From Echinometra lucunter (lineage: Eukaryota; Echinodermata; Echinoidea; Camarodonta; Echinometridae): 64,000 nt of DNA. Numbering within the stretch: position 1 is the stretch's first letter; each line of letters starts with the position of its first letter. The translations under genes and the position numbers were made by a program. The notes under the pieces are model-generated. The model ran no database searches. It was not told the origin of the DNA and saw nothing but the letters and a program-made list of their open reading frames with translations. The DNA is taken from positions 18,846,034-18,910,033 of the forward strand of contig CM057171.1 of the NCBI GenBank assembly GCA_029962745.1, written 5' to 3'. Positions 1 to 9,634 of the stretch are shown here, piece after piece.

Positions 1-1342
1 ATTATTTGTGGTGATTGGAATTTGGTACAGAGTTTAGAGTTAGATACTTTTAATTATCTTCGACTTAGTAATAGAAAGGCGAGGGATAATGTCCTTGAGA
101 TGAAAAATGATTTTAACTTAGTTGATCCATGGCGTCAACTTCATCCTGATATAAAATCTTTCACCTGGCGACAACCCACCCCATTAAAGCAAAGTAGATT
201 GGATTATTTTTTAATGTCTTCAGATATCTTTTCTTTAGTTAGGAAATGTGAGATTGAATTGGGTTATCGTACTGATCATTCAGTGATTAGTGTAGACATT
301 GTGTTAGATAAATGTCATAAGAGATTTAACTATTGGAAGTTTAATAATTCATTTTTGAAAAAGTCTGAATTTGTTGATCTTATCAAGGAAAAGGTAAAAG
401 AAGTTACTTTACAGTACCTTGATATTGATTCTCTGGATGGAAGACAATTTGAGAATGTTAGTAAAAAAGACTATAGATTTTTAATTAATGACCAGTTGTT
501 TTTTGATACCCTGTTAATGGAGTTGAGAGCAGTAACAATTTTGTATGCAATTCGTCAGAAAAAGAAGGAAGAAAGTGTAGAAAAGGACCTGGAGTCTGAG
601 ATACTTACGTTAGAAAGATTGTTGGAACAGAATACAGATACTAGAGAAAATTTAGAAAAAATTCGAGTATTAAGAGAAGAATTAGAACAATTCAGACGTC
701 AGAAGCTGGAAATGGCAGCAAATAGACTACGGCTTCAAGTAATGCAATTTGGGGAAAAACCATCTAAATACTTTTTGAATTTGGCAAAGGATAACTGAAA
801 AAACATTTGTAAAACTGATTGATGACAATGGTACTGTGTTGCAAGAGCAAGAAGATATTTTGAAAGAAGTTGGATCATATTATGAACGTTTGTATAAATA
901 TCATGCAAATTGTGATGCAGAAGTTATTTTCTCTTGTATAAGGGAAGATCATTTCCAAAGTCTCACAGAAGAAGAGTGTGTTTCTTTAGAAGGAGAAATA
1001 TCTTACAGGGAAATTGAATATGCAGTAAAGAACATGAAAAATAATAAAGCCCCAGGACAAGATGGATTTACAGTGGAATTTTTCAAATATTTTCTTGAGG
1101 AGTTAGGTATTTATATGATGCGTAGTATGAATTTTGCTTACACTTCTGGAAAATTATCTTTCTCACAAAAACTTGGTTTGATAACACTACTTCCTAAAGG
1201 TGACAAAGTGAGACATTTTATTAAAAACTGGAGACCAATTTCTTTGTTGAACGTTGTTTATAAAATATTATCGAGCTGTATTGCTAATAGACTTAAAAAA
1301 AGTATTACCTCGTATTATCCATGGTAATCAAACAGGATTTTT
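1..1342 (+). pseudogene. Tx1/L1-type LINE, endonuclease end and start of reverse transcriptase (5' part)
   Basis: This is the middle of a non-LTR retrotransposon ORF2; the window opens inside it. The frame is open from base 1 to 798. It starts with GDWN at the end of the apurinic-like endonuclease, then shows FTW, SRLDYFL and TDHS, the usual last endonuclease motifs, followed by a long helical linker. Near 786 the frame shifts (the natural continuation reads ITEKTFVKL). The reverse transcriptase begins with NNKAPGQDGF and WRPISLLNVVYKILS. A second one-base shift in the A-run near 1295 precedes HGNQTGF. The text then stops at 1342, where a DNA transposon begins, before the YADD catalytic block. 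The order of motifs and the linker fit the Tx1/L1 group. The copy is inactive. Its 3' part resumes at 7352. Confidence 0.88.
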
Positions 1343-1392
1343 GGGCTTACTTCGAACCATCGGGAGATCGCGTCGGGCCGTGTAATCGCGTA

Positions 1393-1550
1393 ACCCGACT
1401 TTTCGTGAAAACAGCCCCCTTTATTTACGAAAGGTCGGGTAAATCGTGTGGTAAAAATGTGATTTTTAGCAATTGTGGTCATTGACATAAGACTAATCTT
1501 TTACCCGAATATTCGTGAGAAAACTACTTTCAAATGACGAAGTATCGGGT
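1393..1550. repeat. Left subterminal array of four 14-bp sites
   Basis: Sites resembling ACGAAAGGTCGGGT lie at 1393-1406 (reverse), 1427-1440 (forward), 1503-1516 (reverse) and 1537-1550 (forward). They form two inverted pairs, each with starts 34 bases apart. Subterminal arrays of this kind are known transposase-binding regions in several DNA transposons; that role here is inference. Confidence 0.75.
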
Positions 1551-1602
1551 AAAAAAAAAAAAATGATATTAATCTATTTATGATATGCAAGTACTTCAGT
1601 TT

Positions 1603-3239
1603 CAGTGGCGTAACAGCCGGGGGGCAGGGGGGCAGAGTGCCCCCCCCCCCCGAAGGATTTCAGCGGGAAATCCACCAAACCACCGGGAAAAAATGAAAGG
1701 GAGGGAAAAGAAGAAAAAGGAAGGGAGAAAGGGAAAGGAAGAAGAAGAAAGGAAAAGAAAGAAGGAGAAAGGAAAAGAAAGAAGGAGTAAGGGAGAGAAA
1801 GAAAAAGGAAGGGAAAGGAAGAAGGAGAACGGGAAAGAAAAAAGGAAAAGGGGGATAGAGAAGAAGAGAGAGGGGGAAAAGAGGGAAAGGGGGAAAAAGA
1901 AAAAAGGCAAAGGGAAACAAAGGAAATGAGGGAAAATTTAGTACCCAAACCCCGGAGTTTCCGGGGGCTCCACTCCCTGGACCCCCGCAGTGGCTTTCCT
2001 TTAGACCCCATCAGGGGCCCTAAGCCAGAACCCTGGGCCCCACCCGCTAAGGGCTTCGCAACAAGCAAATCGCGGTGCCGGCTCACCTCCGCATATTCTA
2101 TTTCTAAACTTAGATACCGAGTAATTTTCGGTTCTGTCCCCCCCCCCCCCCCCGATAACAGGCAGAGAATGTAAGAGGCCGGGAAAAGTCAACGAACAAT
2201 TTATTCAAAGAAACGTCAGAGCTTCCGCGCTTCGCGCGGGAGGGGAAAATCACCATCCCTGCTCCCTACCCCTAGCATGCCTAAGGAGCGCGCTTTGCAC
2301 TATCGTCCTCCTAAAATGAAATCACTGATTCTAGACTAAATTACCGGGAAATTTTTGGCTATGCGTATGCCCGCTCCCCCCCCCCCGATAAAAAGCAGAA
2401 AGCGTAAGAAGAGCGGGAACTGACAGCAAAAAGAAAAAACGTCGGAGCTTCCTGCACCCCCTACGGAGCACTACCATCTCCCTAAAAATGAAATCCTAGT
2501 TACGCCGCAGAAGATAGATTTAATTACCGACAACTAACAATCCCCCCAAAAAAGTCGGAGCTTCCGCGCTTCGCGCGGGAGGGGGAAAATTCCCCCTCCC
2601 CTCTAGGGAGCACTACATTGGCGTAAATTCCAGGGGGTGGGGGATTTATCACCCCCACTACGGGGAGAGGGGGGATGGTGTGTACAAATTTCCCCCCAGG
2701 CAGACACACTTTTTAAGGAAGAAAATATATTTTGATTAATCAGATAGTAAAAATTCTGAATATCTATCATGAACAACCATCATATTTTAGAATTTCTATT
2801 TGAAAATGCTACTGAAAACAAAAAAAGGGGTTATTTTTGGCTCGCTCGCTTCACTCGCTTGTCAAAATCTTAGGATTTCCATCCGCAAATGCGATTAAAA
2901 TCGAGAAAAGTGGTTATTTTTTACTCGCTCACTTCGCTCTTTCGTCATATTTTAGAATTCTTATTCGAAAATGCGATTAAAAACCAGAAAAGTGGTTATT
3001 TTCTGCTCGCTCGCTTCGCTCGCTCGCAAAATAGATATCAAAATGTGTGTGAGAGGGAAAAAAATCGTTTAAAAAGTTTTTCATCCCCCACTCCTCAAAT
3101 TGGATTTACGCCGGTGGAGCACTACCGTCCTCCTAAAATGCAGTCGTAGCTACGCCACAGATTCTAGACATAGACTAGTTACCGGGAAATTTTGGGGTCT
3201 GCCCCCCCCCCCTGATAACAGGTACCTGTTACGCCCCTG
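1603..3239. mobile_element. Non-autonomous hAT element, 1.64 kb, with 8-bp target duplication
   Basis: The left end is cagtggcgtaacagcc and the right end ggtacctgttacgcccctg, which are inverted repeats typical of hAT elements (CAG-N-GGCGTAAC). The bases before and after it are both ttcagttt (1595-1602 and 3240-3247), a perfect 8-bp target duplication. Inside are a purine-only stretch (1688-1930), poly-C runs, and three related copies of the 3' module (ends near 2180, 2420 and 3239), each containing a form of ttaccgggaaattttgg followed by poly-C and gataacagg. No transposase is seen; it was mobilised in trans. Confidence 0.85.
2790..3030. repeat. Three tandem ~82-bp units with ctcgctcgcttcgctcgctc palindrome
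   Basis: The palindromic block recurs at 2841, 2924 and 3006, with periods of 83 and 82 bases. Between the blocks is a shared stretch resembling atgcgattaaaaaccagaaa and ggttatttt. The first two copies have degenerate palindromes. The array sits inside the hAT element. Confidence 0.8.
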
Positions 3240-3247
3240 TTCAGTTT

Positions 3248-3723
3248 CATTATAATTAGGTTCCAAACTGTTGAATTTTAACGTACTAACAGATTTCCAT
3301 GGAAATGCCGAATATATATCTTTTCTTTACTATCACTGATCATGGGGGGGGGGGGGGGGGGTGGCTAATCACGTGTGATGATAAATTTTTGGTGAATGCG
3401 TGAGAAGACCTATACCAAAGAATTTGTTAATTAATATCCATAAAGGTATATGGGTTGTAGATGTACGACCTTGATCTTCAAAAGATAATGCACTTTGAAA
3501 ATCTGATAAATTTAATCAACACAAAACACATTGCAATTATCTCCTTCACAAACTCTCCACTACTCCATCCTTTCCCATTTCCCCCCCCCCCCCCCACTCT
3601 CTCTCTCTCTCTCTCTTGGACACCCTCGAATTTTCATCAAATAATCTCGCCTGAATTGATTTTTCATCTCTTTCTTCCTGTATCTATCTCTGTCTCTCTT
3701 TCCAACCCTTTCCATCTCTCTTG
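3248..3723. other. Transposon interior without recognised gene
   Basis: Unique-looking DNA of the 6-kb transposon with a G-run at 3344-3361, a C-run at 3581-3595 followed by (CT)n to 3616, and no convincing coding signal on either strand. Confidence 0.6.
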
Positions 3724-3725
3724 TA

Positions 3726-4066
3726 CTGCTTTCACATCAAGGTACGGTCGCTGCGACCGTACCCAGCGACCGATCAGACGTGCTTTCACACCTCTGTCAA
3801 AATTTGGTCAGGCCCAGAGCGATCGGTCGCTGTATAGCTGACCTAGCCGGAAGCGGAAGTAGAGATAGTGTGTAGGCATGTATGGGGTCATTGCATTTCG
3901 ATCGGTCGCTGAGTACGATGTGCTTTCACATCTAGCTTGCATCAGTCGTGATCGGTCTCTGAAGTACCTCAGCGACCGTACTCAGCGACCGATGAAATGC
4001 TTTCACATTATGATTTCATCGGTCGCAGCGACCGGTCGCTGCGACCGTACCTTGGTGTGAAAGCAG
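3726..4066. mobile_element. Tc1/mariner-type MITE, 341 bp, TA target duplication
   Basis: The element starts ctgctttcacatcaaggtac and ends with the inverse (gtaccttggtgtgaaagcag), flanked by TA at 3724-3725 and 4067-4068. The terminal repeats are about 36 bp. The interior is built from many copies of cggtcgctg or cagcgaccg in both orientations and of the terminal word tgctttcac (3780, 3929, 3999). It has no coding capacity. Confidence 0.85.
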
Positions 4067-4068
4067 TA

Positions 4069-5950
4069 TTGAACACACCCTCTTGGTTGCTTCATTTTTC
4101 ACCTACCCCCATATTCATTTCATAAGAGGGGGCTTCAGTATTTTCTTAGATATGCATGTATACATGTCCCGGATACATGTATTACAATTATCACATTCTT
4201 TTAAAAATTGCTGGGGATTACACAATCAATATCAAAGTACACTTGTAGTAAAAAAAAAAATGAATTCGCTATGTAATGATTATTTTTCTGCATGGTGATT
4301 ACAGTCATGTACATGTTAAAATAGGCTCATTCCGATAAAAAGGAAACTACATCAGCCTTCATTCATCAATTAAAAGTAAAATATATTTCATATTATTAAT
4401 AACATTTTTATAAAATCATATACTCTGTTTACAACTTACAACAAAATAAAGAACAGACTATAGAGTTTTACATCACTACCATTCAAATGTTAGTAATTCA
4501 AATTGCCAACATGTATCAAGGCCCAATAGAATCCTTCTCTACTTTAAATAATACTTGTAAATAAATCATTAACAGAGCTCATAGTCAGATGTTGTGCACA
4601 ACTCAGGAAGAATGAGCTATTCCACATCCCTTTAGAAGAAATTAATAAAATCAATTAAAACGCAACTGAAAACAGTAATTTTGAAACTTACATACTCATC
4701 ATTCAATTCAAATTACTAGTATACTGTACTGAATTTATGAATTTTCAAATCCTCAAATGAAACAATAATCTACTGTAAGAGTTTCAAATAATTCGCACAC
4801 ACTTATGGGGAGGGGTTTAGTTAAAAAAAAAAATAATGCAATTATTTGTTTTGTAACTTTGTTTAATGACATTGCAAAAAAATTTGTATGTCGATAATAA
4901 TCTAAAATTGTTGATTGCATATCAATAAATTTGAATTGAATTGACTTGTGGGTTGGGCTACTGCTCCTGTCCCCTCCCCCCCCCCCCCTTCTGCTGCATA
5001 CAGGGCCATGACTCCTCACTCATTGAGAGACAGATCACCAAAGCAGGGGTCCAATGCAATGAAGAGTAGAAGCTGAATTCTTTCTGTTAAAGAAAACAAG
5101 ATGAGATTGAAAGTTAACTTGAATTAGGATAAATGCAAAGTACATATGTACAAATTATGGACAGTAGGAGCACTAAATATTTACCTTTGCAGACCAAGGT
5201 TTATAAATCATTTTAGTTTATTTCACAGAACTCAAAATACAATTGAAATTTATACAACAGAAATTTAGAACAATACACACAATGAACAATAAATATCTCA
5301 ACTTGAAATTTAATAATAAAAAACAAACTTGCAAATGAAATTAAAGGAAATCAGAAAACAAAATATAGTTTCTGCTTGTATAGCAATAATGAACAAGAAA
5401 AGCTGAACAATTATTTAGCTTTAACTAAGCAATACATTTCTTAATGAAGTGTAAGCAAGAAATGTTGGTGAGATATTTTGATCCAGGTGCCCATGAAACT
5501 CAAGAAAAATATTCATCATGCCAGACTGATGAAATTTTCAAAGGAGACAAGAATAATAATAATAATAATAAAATGTTAAAAATAAATTCAAGAATGGGCG
5601 TATTTGCAACCAAGGCCTGGCTGAATATTGACATACCTGTACATGTAGCAACCTTATTAAATTCATGCAGAATTCACTTACCTTCCACAACTGGAGTGGT
5701 AGACTTCTTGCAGAAACTTTCTTCAGTCTCAGTCAACAAGCAATCATCACCTACATCTCCAACATGATGTGGATGCAGACATAAATGCAGCAGTGAGGTT
5801 CAACCTAGGCATGTTCAATCTGATGAACAAAGTCAAAACAAATAAATGAACGGGATGCTCTGATCTACCTCTCAAAAAAGAAAATAATTTTTCATCGGAC
5901 ACTGTTGGAGTCTATAGATATACCAACAATCCGTGAAGAAGTAGGAGCAA
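4069..5950. other. AT-rich transposon interior, no recognised gene
   Basis: About 1.9 kb of AT-rich sequence with short A-runs, an (AATTG)n-like stretch near 4930, a C-run at 4977 and an (AAT)n tract near 5550. I see no transposase motif or stable open frame. If the 6-kb transposon ever carried a gene, its decayed remains would be here. Confidence 0.55.
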
Positions 5951-5958
5951 GATTAAAT

Positions 5959-6555
5959 CAGTGGTGTAACAGCCAGGGGCAGGGGAGGGAGGGAGGGACA
6001 GAGTGCTCCCTGAAGGATTTCAGCGGAAAAATCCACCAAACCACCATGAAAAAAAATGAAAGGGAAAGGAAGAAAAAGGAAGGGAGAAAGGGAAAGAGAG
6101 AAGAAAAGGGAGAAAGAAGAAGAGATATGAAAAAAAAGAGGAAGGGGGGGGGCAGAGCCAAAAATTTCCTGGTAAGTAAATTTAGAATCAGTGGCATAGC
6201 TAGGATTTCACTTAAGGGGGTGGTAGTCTCTCCCTTCCTGCACCCTCCCCCCTATGGAGTGCGCTTCGCACGCTCAGTGTTTCGAATGCTTTGTGTACTC
6301 ACTACCGCCCCCTCAAATGAAATCATAACTATATGGCACTGATTCTTGACTGAGTAACATGAGTTACTAGAAATTTTGGGCTCCACCCCCCCCCCCCCCC
6401 CCGCCATAACAGGAACCAGGGCTGTGTTTCACGAAACCGTCATAAGTCTAACTTCTTGGACATCCCACTGAAACGTAGAACTAACACGCGTTTCTATGGG
6501 ATGTCCATGAACTACTTATGACGGTTTCGTGAAACGCAGCCCTGTTACACCGCTG
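5959..6555. mobile_element. Second hAT element of the same family, 597 bp, 8-bp target duplication
   Basis: It starts cagtggtgtaacagccaggg and ends cctgttacaccgctg, flanked by gattaaat at 5951-5958 and 6556-6563. The left 100 bases, the purine-rich tract and the 3' module with ctagaaattttggg and poly-C match the element at 1603. A hairpin element has inserted next to its right end (6417-6544). It has no transposase. Confidence 0.87.
6417..6544. mobile_element. 128-bp hairpin MITE nested in the hAT element
   Basis: The left arm cagggctgtgtttcacgaaa is the exact inverse of the right arm apart from two bases; arms are about 32 bp, extending through cgtcataagt. The centre holds a second, weaker pair (ggacatcccac and gtgggatgtcc-like). 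The whole unit can fold into one long hairpin. Confidence 0.78.
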
Positions 6556-6563
6556 GATTAAAT

Positions 6564-7150
6564 CATACCTAGTCTCATTATGCTTCCTTATGCTGTCTTT
6601 GAAATCTGAACTTGAACTGTACACACAGTCATAGACCCCCGCCTCGCCCTCCCCCTTGCTGTACACAGCTATACATCATGCAACAATTTAGGAAAACCGA
6701 TTCGTCAACTCGCCAACACACTATGCATGTAGGTGGGATAAAATAAACGTTGAATCTCACTGTCAACCGTTTTTGCATTGCATTTACAATCATAGGCAGT
6801 CCGCCCGAAAGTCTGGGCAAGATGTTGCGTCGTGACAGGTTGCTTAGCGCAATGCAGCGGTAACATGAGCTGCCGACGATGAAAAGAGTTTACAAAGTTC
6901 GTGAGTTTATAGCACATAATTTCATGACAGACAGCTCAGGACAGTTCTTTGAAAATATAAAGAAATTAACGCAGATTTGGCACAATGTAGAACTCATTAT
7001 GAATAGATTCTATTTTTTGACAAATTAGCGAAATTTAAACTGTACTCACCTCTGGACTTTCCGAGGCAAAGGCTGACTTTGTGCGAATCAAATTCTAGCT
7101 TTTATTCAAGCCGTTTTTCGTCAAATTATTTGTTGTAGAAATGTGCGTTA
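6564..7150. other. Transposon interior, right side, no recognised gene
   Basis: Mixed-composition DNA. Minus-strand open frames of 60-70 codons occur here, but none has a recognisable motif, and I treat them as chance. Confidence 0.5.
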
Positions 7151-7153
7151 AGG

Positions 7154-7301
7154 ACGCGACCCTTCGTGTATTTGCTAGCTAATTTCTACGAAGTGTCGGG
7201 TTAATGGACCTGACTTTTCGTAGATTTAACTGGTATATTTCTCAAATGGTGAACCCGACCTTTCGTAAATAAAGGGGGGCTTTTTTCACGAAAGGTCGCG
7301 T
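7154..7301. repeat. Right subterminal array of five 14-bp sites
   Basis: Sites resembling ACGAAAGGTCGGGT lie at 7154 (reverse), 7188 (forward), 7208 (reverse), 7253 (reverse) and 7288 (forward). The pairs 7154/7188 and 7253/7288 keep the 34-35-base start-to-start spacing seen at the left end. Only the outer pair lies in the long terminal repeat; the others sit inside it, so the arrangement is not just a copy of the TIR. Confidence 0.75.
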
Positions 7302-7351
7302 TACGCGATGACACGGCCCGACGCGAAGACCCGATGGTTCGAAGTAAGCCC

Positions 7352-8545
7352 ATGTAATGATGTTAATCATTTAATGCAGTCGTTTTTAACAAAACCATTC
7401 GTAGTAGGGTTTGGTGATGAATATTTTTTTAACATTATCCCATGAAGTTGCCAATCCATTTTGGAACGATGTATTTTATGCTTTGTCTTTGCTTTGTCAA
7501 GCAGAAGGAGATGAGTGGTTAACATATCCATTGTGGAGGAATAGTTCTATCCAAATTGGGCAAAAATCTGTATTTTTTAGATCTTGGTATGAAAAAGGCA
7601 TCAGATGTATCAATGACTTAATTGATAGTAAGGGGAATTTGTTAACTCGTGAAGAATGTGAACAAAATTTTTTCTTGAAACTGAATTATTTGTCTTACTA
7701 TTCTATCAGTCAAGCTATAAAGTGTCAGTATAGAATTTATATTGAAAAATGTGAAAAAAATGTAGAAGGTCCATTGATGCCGTCACATATCAAAATACTT
7801 GTATATGACCTACAAGGATGTCGATACATCTACAAATCTCTTATTGGAAAAACAAAATGTATACCCTCAGTATGTTTAAAATGGGAACGACATTTAGATT
7901 ACAGCCCTGATATTTCATTTATGCAGAAATATCATACTATGATATTTCGATTTACTCCGGATATTGTTTTAAGATATTTTCAGTATAAGATAGTAAACAG
8001 GATTTTGTTTTTGAATAAGCAACTGTATAAGATGAAAATAGTCAGTAATGAAACCTGTTCGTTTTGTAAAAAAGAGGTGGAAGACATTGTACATTTCTTT
8101 TACGACTGTGAAATCAGTAAATCAATTTGGAAGGAAACAGCAAAATGGAAAATGGATAAATGAAGGTTCTTTAGTACATATAAGGTTTAATTTACGAAAT
8201 ATAATTTTTGGCTTTGAAGAAAAGAGAAATGATGCATTAAATTGCATAGTAATTTTGATCAAACAACAAATGTTCGTACAAAAGCTTGATAATATAATTC
8301 CTATTTTTAGTATCATAAAGAAAAAGGTTATTCAATATTATGAAGATGAGAGATATATTAATCTTATTTCAGGTACACATAACAAATTTGTTGCTAAATG
8401 GCAGTCACTTCAATCTTTGTTTGTTTAAAACTAAAAGAGAGAAATGTAAAGTATTGTATTTCATTTGAGTGTAAAATACATTTTTCTACGTTGTGAAATG
8501 TTTATTTAACTCAATAAAATAACCTATGGAGGGCTAAAAAATAAA
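7352..8545 (+). pseudogene. Tx1/L1-type LINE, C-terminal part of ORF2 and 3' tail
   Basis: This continues the LINE that breaks off at 1342. The first 90 bases read in one frame (LMQSFLTKPFVVGFGDE). After a shift near 7435 the frame 7411-8163 gives NPFWNDVFYA, then the conserved C-terminal run with SWYEKGI and DLID, and a zinc knuckle of spacing C-x2-C-x8-H-x4-C (CSFCKKEVEDIVHFFYDC). A further shift near 8150 lets the protein end at the stop codon 8426-8428. The 3' UTR ends in an A-rich tail at about 8530-8545. Between the two LINE halves the catalytic YADD block and thumb are missing, roughly 1.2 kb by comparison with the family from memory. Three frameshifts show an old dead copy. Confidence 0.85.
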
Positions 8546-8559
8546 AAAAATAAAAAAAG

Positions 8560-9300
8560 AATTATCACTTCCACCATAAAAAGAGTATGTATATTTTTCC
8601 TTGCTCGCTCGTGTAATATTTAGATATAGAATGGTCTTAAAGGCAAATAAATTAGGTAGGAGATGTGTCCAAATATATCAAAATAGGTACCTTAAAGGCC
8701 CATCGTGTATTTTGATGAAGAACTTTCATTTCTACCATGAAAAGGATTATGTATTTTTCCTTGCTCGCTACGCTCGCTCGTGTAATAATCAGATACAACA
8801 TGGATTTGGCAAAGCAAACAGATTTGGCAAGCTAGGCCCATCATGTTTATTGATGAAGAATTATCACCTACCATGAGTATATATATATATATATTTCTCC
8901 TCGCTCGCTGCGCTCGCTCGTATAATATTTAGATACAGGATAGTCCTTGAAATCAAATGAATTAGATAAGACAGGTGACCAAAATCAAAATAGATATCTT
9001 AAAGGCCCATCATGCATTTTTAATGAAGAACTTTCCATTCTATCATGTAAAGGAGTACATATGTATTTTTCCTCGCTCGCGACGCTCGCTCGTACAATAT
9101 TCAGATACAAGATGGATTTGGGAAAGCAAACGAATTCGACAAGTGAGGTGACCAAATGTACCTGTATAAGTTAGATATCTCATAGTTAATACCATCGTGT
9201 ATTTGGATAAAGAATTGTCACTTCTACCATGAAAAATAGATTTTTTCCTCGCTCGCTGCGCTCGCTCGTATAATATTAAGATTTAGGATGGTCTTTGAAA
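8560..9300. repeat. Tandem array of five ~140-176-bp units with ctcgctcg palindromes
   Basis: The block tttttcctcgctcgctgcgc recurs at about 8599, 8759, 8899, 9071 and 9247. It is followed each time by a form of cgtataatatttagataca, then an AT-rich spacer with ggcccatcatgt and gatgaagaa. Spacing is 160, 140, 172 and 176 bases. The units have diverged and are not a young satellite. Confidence 0.82.
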
Positions 9301-9603
9301 CCGAATGAATCAGGCCATAGTGGCACCGAACTTGAACTGCTAATAAGAATCAGTCACCATCCAGGAATGTTATTTTGAAAACCATATTATCTCCTATGTC
9401 ATATTAAAAATGTTAATCATCATAACAAATCAAAATTAGGACAAGTTATTGTTTAATTGGATGGAGACTGATTGTTAATGGCCATTGTCGAACAAGACTG
9501 ATTCACGCATGTTCAGATGCACGTCTAGGAAAATTCATAGTTTGATACAACCTCTCTCTGTCTCTCTCTCTATCTTTCTTTCTTTCTCTCTCTCATTCAC
9601 ACG

Positions 9604-9634
<31 letters not shown>

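Larger units (their letters stand above)
1343..7351. mobile_element. 6.0-kb DNA transposon with ~100-bp terminal inverted repeats, inserted in the LINE
   Basis: The left end starts gggcttacttcgaaccatcg. The right end is its reverse complement and stays matched, with few mismatches, for about 100 bases. Both subterminal regions carry repeated 14-bp sites (listed separately). The flanks are LINE sequence on both sides, but no target duplication is visible because about 1.2 kb of LINE is missing at the junction. The interior is mostly other insertions (hAT at 1603 and 5959, mariner MITE at 3726) plus AT-rich DNA without a recognisable transposase. It is either a non-autonomous element or a decayed one. 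I cannot assign a superfamily; the GGG start and long TIRs do not point to one family. Confidence 0.8.

Noticed and set aside
1574..1929. Long open frames on both strands through the purine-rich tract
   Set aside because: They are low-complexity (Lys/Glu/Arg or Ser/Phe/Leu) translations of a GA-rich repeat inside a hAT element.
5682..5790. Minus-strand open stretch ending in a donor-like gtaagt
   Set aside because: The only open frame meets a stop just upstream and has neither a start codon nor an AG acceptor in between, so no exon can be built.
8560..9300. CRISPR-like array
   Set aside because: The repeats diverge, spacers are themselves repeated, the unit is 140-176 bp and the genome is eukaryotic.
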